Shown in pieces: positions 7,758 to 15,340 of a DNA stretch of 25,256 nucleotides (the first letter of the stretch is position 1; the number at the start of each line of letters is the position of its first letter). The DNA is from a virus. Made by a program: the position numbers and the translations under genes. The DNA lies in the IMG/VR virus record IMGVR_UViG_3300017748_002087, positions 1 to 25,256 of that record; one strand, given 5' to 3'. The notes below the pieces were generated by a model. It saw nothing but the letters and a program-made list of their open reading frames with translations, did no database searches and was not told the DNA's origin.

Positions 7758-10700
7758 ATGTCTAACTATTTAGAAAAAGTAAAAGACAAAGAGTTTATAT
7801 CTTTAAAAGACGATTCAGATTTTCAAGACGATCTGATTCGTTTTTTTACTGGTGATAGGTATAACTACTCTAGAGAAGAGTTACTTGAAAAGGGTGCTGA
7901 AGGTTTAACAGAAGACTTCATAACTCACATGAGATATCAAGCTGCAAACGAAGTGACTGCTCTAAAAGATTTACAGTATGTTCAGGACAGAGAGAATGTA
8001 TCTGATCAAGAGCTAGAATCTTTTGGTAACTTGATGAATGCGTTTGATCATTCAGGTGAAGTAGGAACAGGTGTGCTTGATGGAGCTAAAGATTTTATAG
8101 GTGCTATTGCTTCTTCTCCTTCTACTGCAGCTACTGTTGCAACAGGAGGTTGGGGTGTAGGTAGTAAACTTGCAGCTCGAGGTGCAACTAAAGCAGCTCA
8201 ACTAGCTATACGATCACAGATAGATGATCTTATAAAGAAAGGTCTAGGAAAAAAAGCTGTTAAAGAAGCAGTACAGAAGAGTGTTCTTACAGAGGGAGCA
8301 TACGGTGCAGCTAGGAGTGCTGCATTTGAAGGTGCTATAGGTACAGCCATAGGATATTCTAGGGGAGAAACCAGAGAAGAAGTAATTGAAGGATATGAGT
8401 ATGATACAACAGACTTAGCACTTGACGCAGCTTTAAGTGCAACAATTGGTTCTGTAGTAGGAGGCGCAACTTCAGCCTTTGGTCAAAGAGCTAAGAACAA
8501 AGCCGCAGATGCTCTAAGTAATGTAGCTTTTAAAGAAAAGTCTGCAAAGACTAGAGCAAAGAATGCTGCAGAAAAAACAATAAAACAAAAAAGACGAAGC
8601 CCAAACTTAAAGAAAGCAACGGATCAATCCTTAGAGCTATTTAAAAATTTAGCAGTCAGAGAACAAACAGAATTATTACAAAAAACAAAACCAAAATTAA
8701 ATCCTTTAGATGTAGATCTAGTTAAAAGAGGACAGACTCTTAGAAGTCAATTACTTCAAACAGGAGTAGAGGACACAGAAGTAACTCCCGGTCTATCTCT
8801 TAATACACTAAAAGGTATAACTGCTGCAACTATGGATCTTATAGACAAAGTAAAACCTAGTAAAGGTGAGAGAATAACTAGTGCTGTAGCTAGATTTATG
8901 TCTACAAATAAAAATATAAAAGAGATAGAAAAGATAAAGAAAAAGTACGGTCTTTCTTCAGAAGATTTCTCTTTAATATACCTTGCTGATTTATCAGAAG
9001 CAGGTAAAAAATTAAATGAAGCAAGTCAGATAAGTAAGAAGTTAAAGTCTGCTACACCTATGACTAAAGCACAACAACAAATTGATGATATACTTTTAAA
9101 TATTAAAAAGCTTAATGACTCTCGACTCACTACTTTTAATGATAACTTTGCACAGTCAATAATAAGCAATGCTATCAAGAACAAAGGTGGTAAGGTAGGT
9201 ACAGTTTTAAATATGGCTAAAGAGTTAGACTCTGCTCGTATTGCTTTTATGACATCTCAGGTTGGTACTACTGCAGCTAACGCATTTACTTCTGGGTTCA
9301 ACACATTCCTTGACATATCTGATCAGTTTTGGAAAGGGTTGCTAACTGGTGAAGCAGTTCAAAGAGGGTGGACAAAAGGTGTCTTTGCTAACCTAAGAGG
9401 TATGACACTCAGTAAGGATGAAGCAATCATTCTTAAAGAGATGATGTTAAAAGAACAACCAATTGCTTACCGAAATCTTTTTCATGATGTCCAGAGAGCA
9501 GAGACAACCATTGAAAGTAACAGTATTCTTTCTCAAGCAGGTAGGTTTGTTAACACACTTAACTCAGGTGTTGATGCTATCTTTAAACAGTCAATGCTGT
9601 ACGCAGGTGTTGATAGAAGACTGAGACAACAAGGTAGAACCTTTGCAGAGTTTATTGAATCTGGTCAAACTATAGAGAAAGGTTTACCACCTGGTCTCCT
9701 ACAAGATGCTATAGAAGATGCACAAAGATTTACGTTCCAACAAACGTATGCAGGAGATAAGTCTGCTTATGGTAGGCTCGTTAAAGGTGTAGTTAAAGCC
9801 CACAGAGAAGCTCCGTTTATTATTTCAGGAGCACTAGGTATTCCTTTTCCTCGATACATAGCAAACCATTTAGAATACATAAACGATTACACACCTATTG
9901 GTTTAGTTACTGGTGGTCTATCAGGTTTAGAAAGCCAACTCTATAAAGGAACTAAGTACAAGACTTGGCAAGATAAAACAGCAAGACAAATTAGTGGTGC
10001 TGCAATGCTTATGGGTGGTGTATATCTTGCTGCTCAAAAACAAGGTGAGTTAGACTACGGAAGTGTTGAAACTATATCAGGTGGGACAGTGGAGACAGGA
10101 CGTGTGGCAGGTCCTTTCGCAGCTCACCTTCTTTTGGGTGATTTAATATACAGATTCTTCAATGGATTGCCTATAAAAAATATGGGGGAAGATTCTTTAG
10201 AAGTTGCTCTTGGTATGGGAGATCTTGGTTTTGATTTTTCTCTTGTTAAAGATATAAAAGACTCAGTTAGAACAGGAGAGTTTACTGTAGGTTTTGAAAA
10301 GAGAGCAGGTAATATTGTATCTACTTTTACTTACCCTGCTACTATTGCAAGAGATATAAAAGCACAGCTTGATATAGAGGCAGCAGGTTCTCCTTTTACA
10401 AGACCTATTATACCAGGGGATGAAGGTAAGGTCAGTGACTTTGGGGAAAGAAACTTCCTGATGGACATTCTTCAATCAGAGTATATTGCTGCACAGTCTG
10501 CTAGATTTTTACCTGACACTGATTTTTTTCAGTATGCTGATTCGTTTAACGGTAAGAACGACATAAAGATTTACGGAGGATTTAACGAAAGAGCAACAGG
10601 TTCTATCAATCCTTTGACAAAACAAATAGGATTCAGAGAAGATCCTCCTCTAAACAAACTTCAAAAAGAAATGAATATTTTGAAGGTTGAAGAGTACGAA

Positions 10701-11261
10701 CTAGTAAACAGTAGGACTGTTAAGAATCCGACAGTATACCACGCAGTTACTTTACGTCTATCCAAGAAAATGCCACAGCTTTTTGAGGCTTGGTCAGAGC
10801 AAGTTGTTCTTGGAACAGGAGAAGCAGGTGAGGGTAAAGGGGCAATAGTATACGGTAGCAGAACCTATGATGAACTAGGTAACGACTACAAACTAAAAGA
10901 GGTAGCTCTAAGAAAGTTTGTTCAAGAAGCTGTAGCAAATGAAGTTGCTATCGTAGAAAAAGCTTTTGAAGATTTGCTTACCAAGTCACCTCAAGCTGCT
11001 GTTGGTTTTATTAGGAATCAATATGCTTTTACTGAGCAAGAAATGATTGATAAAACTAAAATGAAAAACATCTATGATTACTCTGCACAACAACTAGCTA
11101 AAGAAGACGGATCATTCTATGCAAACGCAGGTGAGTATATAACTGATACAAGTAACGTAGCTGTAGAAGTAATTAGAAGACAAGAGATAATGTCCATTGC
11201 TAGAGCTATAGCAGATGGATCATCCAAAGCTGTTCTCTCTGAGATACGAAAAAACCCCTAG
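7758..11261 (+). CDS. Very large internal virion / DNA-ejection protein candidate (1167 aa)
   Basis: It has an acidic helical N-terminus (residues 1-100). Two Gly/Ala-rich hydrophobic stretches follow: about 112-135 (IGAIASSPSTAATVATGGWG) and about 185-242, ending in ATIGSVVGGATSAFG. These could insert in membranes. A long basic helical region (~245-450), a central part with AANAFTSGFNTFLDISDQFW, and a hydrophobic 'GAAMLMGGVYLAAQ' segment (~745) follow. Size, amphipathic Gly/Ala segments and position as last gene of the virion block fit the large ejection protein of podoviruses (T7 gp16-like role). The transglycosylase domain that T7 gp16 carries is here on a separate gene at 5373. Function is inference. 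The TAG stop lies inside the terminator hairpin. Confidence 0.72.
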   Translation: MSNYLEKVKDKEFISLKDDSDFQDDLIRFFTGDRYNYSREELLEKGAEGLTEDFITHMRYQAANEVTALKDLQYVQDRENVSDQELESFGNLMNAFDHSGEVGTGVLDGAKDFIGAIASSPSTAATVATGGWGVGSKLAARGATKAAQLAIRSQIDDLIKKGLGKKAVKEAVQKSVLTEGAYGAARSAAFEGAIGTAIGYSRGETREEVIEGYEYDTTDLALDAALSATIGSVVGGATSAFGQRAKNKAADALSNVAFKEKSAKTRAKNAAEKTIKQKRRSPNLKKATDQSLELFKNLAVREQTELLQKTKPKLNPLDVDLVKRGQTLRSQLLQTGVEDTEVTPGLSLNTLKGITAATMDLIDKVKPSKGERITSAVARFMSTNKNIKEIEKIKKKYGLSSEDFSLIYLADLSEAGKKLNEASQISKKLKSATPMTKAQQQIDDILLNIKKLNDSRLTTFNDNFAQSIISNAIKNKGGKVGTVLNMAKELDSARIAFMTSQVGTTAANAFTSGFNTFLDISDQFWKGLLTGEAVQRGWTKGVFANLRGMTLSKDEAIILKEMMLKEQPIAYRNLFHDVQRAETTIESNSILSQAGRFVNTLNSGVDAIFKQSMLYAGVDRRLRQQGRTFAEFIESGQTIEKGLPPGLLQDAIEDAQRFTFQQTYAGDKSAYGRLVKGVVKAHREAPFIISGALGIPFPRYIANHLEYINDYTPIGLVTGGLSGLESQLYKGTKYKTWQDKTARQISGAAMLMGGVYLAAQKQGELDYGSVETISGGTVETGRVAGPFAAHLLLGDLIYRFFNGLPIKNMGEDSLEVALGMGDLGFDFSLVKDIKDSVRTGEFTVGFEKRAGNIVSTFTYPATIARDIKAQLDIEAAGSPFTRPIIPGDEGKVSDFGERNFLMDILQSEYIAAQSARFLPDTDFFQYADSFNGKNDIKIYGGFNERATGSINPLTKQIGFREDPPLNKLQKEMNILKVEEYELVNSRTVKNPTVYHAVTLRLSKKMPQLFEAWSEQVVLGTGEAGEGKGAIVYGSRTYDELGNDYKLKEVALRKFVQEAVANEVAIVEKAFEDLLTKSPQAAVGFIRNQYAFTEQEMIDKTKMKNIYDYSAQQLAKEDGSFYANAGEYITDTSNVAVEVIRRQEIMSIARAIADGSSKAVLSEIRKNP

Positions 11262-11276
11262 CCGAAACTAGGGGTT
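11249..11276. terminator. Shared hairpin terminator at the convergent gene ends
   Basis: Perfect 9-bp inverted repeat AACCCCTAG (11253-11261) and CTAGGGGTT (11268-11276) with a 6-nt loop. On the minus strand it is followed by six Ts (complement of A 11249-11254), a good intrinsic terminator for leftward transcription. On the plus strand there is no adjacent T run, so rightward termination would be weaker or rely on convergence. Each arm contains the TAG stop of the gene arriving on its strand. Confidence 0.88.
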
Positions 11277-11504
11277 AAGTCTAAGACGATTTATCTTTAT
11301 TTTTTTATGATCAAGCATTAGGCAGGAGATACAGAATGCTTGATTAACGATCTCGTCTGACCGCATATACTTTCCAGATGCTAACAAACCCGACAATGCA
11401 GCACCTGCAAAGTAATCCCTACTAGGTACATCACCTGTAGGAATCTCTGATTTAAGAAACTCTTGGGCTTCTTGCTCAAGGGTTTTTTTATTTTGTCTGT
11501 TCAT
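11268..11504 (-). CDS. Small conserved phage protein (DYFAG...GLLAS type), function unknown
   Basis: A 78-residue protein. The core RDYFAGAALSGLLASG followed by a short spacer and a helix (VNQAFCISCLMLDHKK) matches a very widespread small phage family (typically 'REYFA-x-x-ALQGLLA ... A-x-x-YADALL'). I know of no established function. The family occurs near replication and early genes in many tailed phages. The start ATG overlaps the stop of the DUF3310 gene (ATGA at 11501-11504). It is the last gene of the leftward arm, and its stop codon (11270-11268) lies within the terminator stem. Confidence 0.75.
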   Translation of the reverse strand: MNRQNKKTLEQEAQEFLKSEIPTGDVPSRDYFAGAALSGLLASGKYMRSDEIVNQAFCISCLMLDHKKIKINRLRLNP

Positions 11505-11875
11505 TTATGTTTTTCAACCCACTTCTTACGAAGACGGTCTACATACCAACTCATTTTATCAATATCTTCTAAACCATTTTTATTTTCAAATCTAAATAAA
11601 TATCTTATAATATTGGTAACATGAGGAACGTACTCTGCTGAAGTATTCTCAGCCATAGCCTCAATGATTTCAATACATTCTAACTTTGAATTAGTGTAGT
11701 GAATAGGTTTGTTTACTGGGTCAGGTAATGATCCTATTGTTAAAGTATCTAACCCTGTCAGTGTATACTGTTCTTCCATTTCTTTCCTTCCTGCCAAATC
11801 TAAAAGATCTGAAACATCACATTCTCCACAAAGACCACTATCATCTAGATAGCTTCCACATATAGGACATGTCAT
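11501..11875 (-). CDS. Zinc ribbon fused to DUF3310 (T7 gp1.7-like) domain
   Basis: A 124-residue protein. N-terminal CPICG (about residue 3) and CGECD (about 16) form a four-cysteine zinc ribbon. From about residue 50 the sequence follows the DUF3310/SaV pattern: DPVNKPIHYTNSKLECIEIIEAM, then NIIRYLFRFENKNGLEDIDKMSWYVDRL. T7 gp1.7, in this family, is reported to act as a nucleotide (dTMP/dGMP) kinase, so a role in nucleotide metabolism is reasonable but unproven here. It overlaps both neighbours by 4 nt. The zinc ribbon fusion is the unusual part; it may help bind nucleic acid or a partner. Confidence 0.82.
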   Translation of the reverse strand: MTCPICGSYLDDSGLCGECDVSDLLDLAGRKEMEEQYTLTGLDTLTIGSLPDPVNKPIHYTNSKLECIEIIEAMAENTSAEYVPHVTNIIRYLFRFENKNGLEDIDKMSWYVDRLRKKWVEKHK

Positions 11876-12318
11876 AGCTCTACTAGTTCTGCCTCTGTGT
11901 ATGGGATATGAAAGAATGTTTCACCCTTCCATATATTTTTTCCTTTGGCTTCTTTGATTCTATCATCAGTCATGAGAGTATCTTTTATTCGCCAAGCTTT
12001 CTTAAGATTTTTATCAAAGACATAGAAGTTAAGAACACCGTTCTTTTCTTTATACTTTTCTATTAACCTTCTCTTTCGAGAGGGAATCCTAATCTCTTCC
12101 CAGTGAGTAGGCCAGTCACCTGCCCATGCAGTCTTTACTTCTGCCTCATTAAAGTATGTGTACCCATCCTTCTGAGTAACTACGTCTACATTGTAGTCCT
12201 CTACGGTTGAGACAACTTGGTGTCCTTTGTTCTTGAGATGTTCTACTAAAGCTTCTTTAGCTTTTTCATCAAAGATATTATACCAAGTCTTGCTAAACGG
12301 CCTGTTAGTTCTTTTCAT
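11872..12318 (-). CDS. PD-(D/E)XK-like nuclease candidate
   Basis: A 148-residue protein. It contains Asp45 (YNVDVVTQKDG) followed by E60-V-K62 in FNEAEVKTAW, a good fit to the D...ExK core of restriction-endonuclease-like folds. Later parts, including RIPSRKRRLIEKY and LNFYVFDKNLKKAWRI, resemble the strand-helix endings of small Holliday-resolvase or restriction-like nucleases. The start has a strong AAGGAGG site 6 nt upstream and lies 14 nt inside the DUF1289 gene. Possible roles are host DNA degradation or nicking. It is distinct from the endonuclease I and exonuclease genes further upstream. The fold call rests on a short motif, so confidence is moderate. Confidence 0.62.
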   Translation of the reverse strand: MKRTNRPFSKTWYNIFDEKAKEALVEHLKNKGHQVVSTVEDYNVDVVTQKDGYTYFNEAEVKTAWAGDWPTHWEEIRIPSRKRRLIEKYKEKNGVLNFYVFDKNLKKAWRIKDTLMTDDRIKEAKGKNIWKGETFFHIPYTEAELVEL

Positions 12319-12514
12319 TATGCCTCCTTTTTAGTTCGCATAAAAGAAGTTGTTGCTCGTAGTCGGACATTAACATCCAATTCCGTATCTCGTCAACAGT
12401 TCTTTTACATCCCACACAGAAACCATCGTCACCTATATCACAAACTTTAATGCAAGGAGATGGAGTGCTCCCAAATCTAGGAGCAATCCTTCTTCTTACA
12501 TGAGGGATACTCAT
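12305..12514 (-). CDS. DUF1289 zinc-binding small protein
   Basis: A 69-residue protein from ATG 12514. SPCIKVC, CVGC, RTVDEI and W..M match the DUF1289 family, a small four-cysteine (probably Fe or Zn) protein common in proteobacteria and occasionally in phages; its function is unknown. The frame extends to an ATG at 12535. I prefer 12514 because a 32-aa ORF upstream ends one base before it, and the added residues (MKICVCS) overlap that ORF; neither ATG has a clear ribosome site. Presence of a host-type domain in the nucleotide/nuclease block suggests acquisition from a proteobacterial host. Confidence 0.78.
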   Translation of the reverse strand: MSIPHVRRRIAPRFGSTPSPCIKVCDIGDDGFCVGCKRTVDEIRNWMLMSDYEQQLLLCELKRRHNEKN

Positions 12515-12515
12515 A

Positions 12516-12614
12516 CTACATACACAAATCTTCATACAGACTTGTATAAAGTCTATGTTTGCTTTGATCTTTACTAACGTACTTCTTTTTAAACCAAGCT
12601 AGTATGTTATTCAC
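12516..12614 (-). CDS. Possible 32-aa protein between nrdJ and DUF1289
   Basis: A short frame begins with GTG at 12614, overlapping the nrdJ stop by 8 nt, and ends at TAG 12518-12516, one base before the DUF1289 ATG. It reads as a basic, aromatic peptide (ILAWFKKKYVSKDQ ... LYTSLYEDLC) with normal codon use, and it fills what would otherwise be a non-coding gap in a tightly packed operon. The ribosome site (AGGA about 10 nt upstream) is weak. It could be non-coding, so this is a moderate call. Confidence 0.45.
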   Translation of the reverse strand: MNNILAWFKKKYVSKDQSKHRLYTSLYEDLCM

Positions 12615-14364
12615 ACTTACGCAGTCCTGTCGCAACATCATAATAACAAGCACCCCCCTCGTCTACAAAGTCCTGAGTCTCTTCAATGTCATCTTCTTGA
12701 ACTAGTTCCTCAGAAGCAGAAGCATTGAGAATACCATAACGTTTACCTGCTGCCCTGAATGTTGTGCAACCAGAAGCACCGCCATCATAAGCATCCATGT
12801 AGACTTGTTTAAACTCTTCCCATGTAACTTCTTCACCTGTGTTACATGTCTTAGAACAAGCTGAGTCAACAAATCGAGATGCAGCATTCAATACTTTTAC
12901 GTGATCAAACACAGACAATTCATCTGCTGTCTTACCTTTAACTCCAAACACTCTGAATCCGTAGTCTTCTACTCGTTCAACCTTAGGTCCATCAAAGGTT
13001 TGGATAGTTCTGTCGTAGTAATGGGAGAAGACTGGCTCAATACCTGAAGAGATGTTGTCTGCTGAGAGGCTGATAGTTCCTGTTGGTGCAACAGAAAGAA
13101 GATGAGAGTTACGAATACCATGCTCCCTAATGAGATCAAATATGTGAGGAGGTAAAGACCTAGAAAAACCAGACTCAAGGTAAGCTTCAGTAAATAAAGG
13201 AAAGGGTTCTTTCTCAATAGCCAACTCAACAGAAGTTGTGTATGCAACATCCCTAATTACTCCCATTATTTCTTCTAGGGCCTGTAGGAAACGTTCACTA
13301 CCATACTCAAACCCTAATGCTTCTATGCAATTAGCCACGCCTGTTACACCTAAACCCATACGTCTTTTACTTTTAGCTTCCTCTTCCTGTTCTTTAAGAG
13401 GGTACACTGCTCTGTCTACTACGTTGTCCATTGCTCTGACAACATGTGGTATATCATTTCGTAGTTGATCCCTATTAAAAACAAACTTACCACCAATGTT
13501 AACGATATACTTTGTCAGGTTAAAAGAACCTAAAAGACATGCACCGTTAGGAGGAAGAGGTTGCTCACCACAAGGATTCGTAGCTGCGATAGTTTCACAG
13601 TACTGTAAATTATTCTTCTTATTGATACGATCAATGAAGAGGATTCCAGGCTCTGCCCAATCCCATGTGCTGCGTAAGATCTGATCCCATAGTGCAGTAG
13701 CACTTACAGTTTTGTAAACTCTATCCTCAAACTTAAGATCAAAGTCTTTGTCTTCCTTGACTGCTTGCATGAACTCGTCAGTCACACCCACAGAGATATT
13801 GAACTGAGTAAGCCTATCACTATTGTTCTTTGCTGTAATAAATTCTTCAATGTCAGGGTGATCTACACGTAGCACTCCCATCTGTGCTCCACGTCTGTGT
13901 CCTGCAGATGATATAGTATCACAGATAGCATCAAAGATTCCCATGAAAGACAGAGGGCCACTTGACCTACTATCCAAAGAACGTATCAATGCACCACGAG
14001 GACGCAGAGTAGAGAAGTCGTAACCAATACCACCACCTAGTCGCATTGTTTCTGCTGCACGTCTTGCAGCTTCCATGATACCATCCATACTATCTTCAAT
14101 AGTAACAGAGACAAAGCAGTTGTAAGGAGTCACACGTCTTGGTGCTCCCATAGCAGACTGCACCCTACCTGCCGGGAGAAATCGTTGGTTGTATAGTATG
14201 TCTCTGAACTTTGAGAAATGTTCTTCATCATCCTTTAATGCTTCAGCTACACGAGTCATTGCTTCTTTAAATGATTCGCCTTTGCTTCGATACTTCATTG
14301 AGTGTATCTCTTCTGAGATTGGCTGCGTTGGTCCGTACTCTATTTCTGTGTTGGGTATATTCAT
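12607..14364 (-). CDS. nrdJ: Class II adenosylcobalamin-dependent ribonucleotide reductase
   Basis: A 585-residue reductase making deoxyribonucleotides. The active site is in NPCGEQPL (N263, thiyl-radical Cys265, E267). The redox pair is Cys83 (YNCFVS) and Cys276 (NGACLLGS), the latter 11 residues after the radical cysteine as in T. maritima NrdJ. Other landmarks are RLGGGIGYDFS, HRRGAQMG, APTGTIS and a C-terminal pair at GACYYDVATGLRKCE that would relay electrons. There is no N-terminal ATP-cone and no NrdB gene nearby, which supports the class II, B12-dependent type; activity would rely on host or environmental cobalamin. The ATG overlaps the MazG stop (ATGA), so the two are co-translated in a dNTP-supply operon. 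Confidence 0.93.
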   Translation of the reverse strand: MNIPNTEIEYGPTQPISEEIHSMKYRSKGESFKEAMTRVAEALKDDEEHFSKFRDILYNQRFLPAGRVQSAMGAPRRVTPYNCFVSVTIEDSMDGIMEAARRAAETMRLGGGIGYDFSTLRPRGALIRSLDSRSSGPLSFMGIFDAICDTISSAGHRRGAQMGVLRVDHPDIEEFITAKNNSDRLTQFNISVGVTDEFMQAVKEDKDFDLKFEDRVYKTVSATALWDQILRSTWDWAEPGILFIDRINKKNNLQYCETIAATNPCGEQPLPPNGACLLGSFNLTKYIVNIGGKFVFNRDQLRNDIPHVVRAMDNVVDRAVYPLKEQEEEAKSKRRMGLGVTGVANCIEALGFEYGSERFLQALEEIMGVIRDVAYTTSVELAIEKEPFPLFTEAYLESGFSRSLPPHIFDLIREHGIRNSHLLSVAPTGTISLSADNISSGIEPVFSHYYDRTIQTFDGPKVERVEDYGFRVFGVKGKTADELSVFDHVKVLNAASRFVDSACSKTCNTGEEVTWEEFKQVYMDAYDGGASGCTTFRAAGKRYGILNASASEELVQEDDIEETQDFVDEGGACYYDVATGLRKCE

Positions 14365-14738
14365 CTGTAATCTCCTGATCCTTTTATTTTACCACGTTTT
14401 TCTCTGCTATCTAGCTTCTTCATATTCTCTTTTACTACATCATCAAGGTTTATTCCTAAAAGATTCAGGATAGCTATGAAGTAAAAGAACATATCCCCTG
14501 CCTCTAGTGTAACACTATGCTTATCTAAAGGTGTATCATCTCTTTTGTGCTTCTTTAACTTTTCAAAGAACTCTCCTGTTTCTCCTATCAAACCCATTGT
14601 ATTTTCTAGGAATCTTTTATCACCAGAGGTAATCATTTTATTTTCTACCCACTCAGCATAATCTTCTAGCTTAACTGGTTCTAATGTTTGAAAGGCTTCA
14701 AAGTACCCCATATCCTCTAGATCTTTTCCTGTTAACAT
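14361..14738 (-). CDS. mazG: MazG-type nucleotide pyrophosphohydrolase
   Basis: A 125-residue single MazG domain. The EExxE-like helix appears as GLIGETGEFFEKLKK (about 49-63). The second metal-binding helix is LEAGDMFFYFIAILN, with the E-x-x-D pair. The C-terminal LDSREKRGKIKGSGDYR matches the usual R-x-x-RGKI-x-GSGD-x-R ending. Phage MazG proteins hydrolyse (d)NTPs or ppGpp; ppGpp is often proposed, but substrate cannot be told from sequence. Its position directly before nrdJ suggests dNTP-pool control. Its ATG overlaps the stop of a 47-aa ORF (TAATG). Confidence 0.9.
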   Translation of the reverse strand: MLTGKDLEDMGYFEAFQTLEPVKLEDYAEWVENKMITSGDKRFLENTMGLIGETGEFFEKLKKHKRDDTPLDKHSVTLEAGDMFFYFIAILNLLGINLDDVVKENMKKLDSREKRGKIKGSGDYR

Positions 14739-14881
14739 TACTTCTCCTTTACTTCTATCTCTTCTATTTCCATATCATCTATATCATAGATAGTATCCTC
14801 TATGACTTCTTTTAAACCTATCGTTGCACCACTGATATCTGAAGCTATGAAGTTAGCATCAGGGTCTAGCTTAACTAGCAT
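14738..14881 (-). CDS. Acidic 47-aa protein, first gene of the mazG-nrdJ unit
   Basis: ATG at 14881 to TAA at 14740-14738, the TAA sharing one base with the mazG ATG (TAATG). The product is strongly acidic, with the C-terminus DDMEIEEIEVKEK and an N-terminal LVKLDPDANFIASDISG. It is the first frame downstream of a good sigma70-type promoter at 14914-14941. Its end supplies the GGAG ribosome site for mazG, so its translation may be coupled to mazG. I recognise no family. Ribosome site GAAG upstream of the start is weak. Confidence 0.6.
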   Translation of the reverse strand: MLVKLDPDANFIASDISGATIGLKEVIEDTIYDIDDMEIEEIEVKEK

Positions 14882-14913
14882 TGTTACTTCAAACAACAAA
14901 GATGAAACTCCAA

Positions 14914-14941
14914 GTTATAATTAAATTTTTAATACGGTCAA
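14914..14941 (-). promoter_or_regulatory. Sigma70-type promoter for the mazG-nrdJ unit
   Basis: On the minus strand, TTGACC (14941-14936) and TATAAC (14919-14914) are separated by a 16-nt A/T spacer; five of six bases match consensus in each box. It lies in the 63-bp gap after the endonuclease I stop and 33 nt before the 47-aa ORF, the expected distance for a host-polymerase promoter. Judged by eye only. Confidence 0.62.
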
Positions 14942-14944
14942 GAA

Positions 14945-15340
14945 TTATTCTTTAATCCATTCATCAGGAATGTCTTTATCTGCAAACTTGAAACCATATC
15001 TATTACACCAATCTCCATAGGAGGACTTAGCTCCTTTATAAAGTTTGGCTCTACTGTTCTGAAAAACAAAACGAATATCTAGTTCAGGGAATTGTCTAGC
15101 TATCTCTTTGTGCTTACGCCTGTCGGGTGCTACAAATCGTCCTTTAGCTTCAATGATTATTCCGTTGTCCAACACAAAGTCAGGAGTGTAAGTCCTAGTC
15201 TTTATGTCAATCCACTTTATCTTTTCTTTCTCGTAAGTGAACTTAACTTTTTTCTTTTTTAATTCTTTAGCAAGATCATCCTCAAATCCAGAACGGTATC
15301 CTGCTTTGAGGGCTGATGTTCTAAATCTTTTTCTGTTCAC
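14945..15340 (-). CDS. Endonuclease I (T7 gp3-like Holliday-junction resolvase)
   Basis: It resolves branched DNA during packaging and helps digest host DNA. From GTG 15340 (one-base TAGTG overlap with the exonuclease stop) the catalytic residues fall at E20, D54, E64 and K66, almost identical to T7 E20, D55, E65 and K67. Motifs are YRSGFEDD, YTPDFVLDNGIIIEAKG, DRRKHKEIARQFPELDIRFVF, KLYKGAKSSYGDWC and the ending FADKDIPDEWIKE, very close to T7. An in-frame GTG at 15349 is an alternative start; no ribosome site decides between them. Length (131 aa) is a little short of T7 (149), lacking only the basic C-terminal tail. Confidence 0.93.
   Translation of the reverse strand: MNRKRFRTSALKAGYRSGFEDDLAKELKKKKVKFTYEKEKIKWIDIKTRTYTPDFVLDNGIIIEAKGRFVAPDRRKHKEIARQFPELDIRFVFQNSRAKLYKGAKSSYGDWCNRYGFKFADKDIPDEWIKE

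Noticed and set aside
10263-10475. 70-aa antisense ORF in the large virion gene
   Set aside because: Opposite a long conserved-looking frame; no start signal.
12538-12554. Small inverted repeat AGACTT-5 nt-AAGTCT as terminator or promoter element after nrdJ
   Set aside because: Six-bp AT-rich stem without a T run, and it lies within the probable 32-aa gene.
12969-13250. 93-aa frame within nrdJ, same strand
   Set aside because: Shadow frame of a strongly conserved reductase; Leu/Ser-rich composition is an artefact of the other frame.
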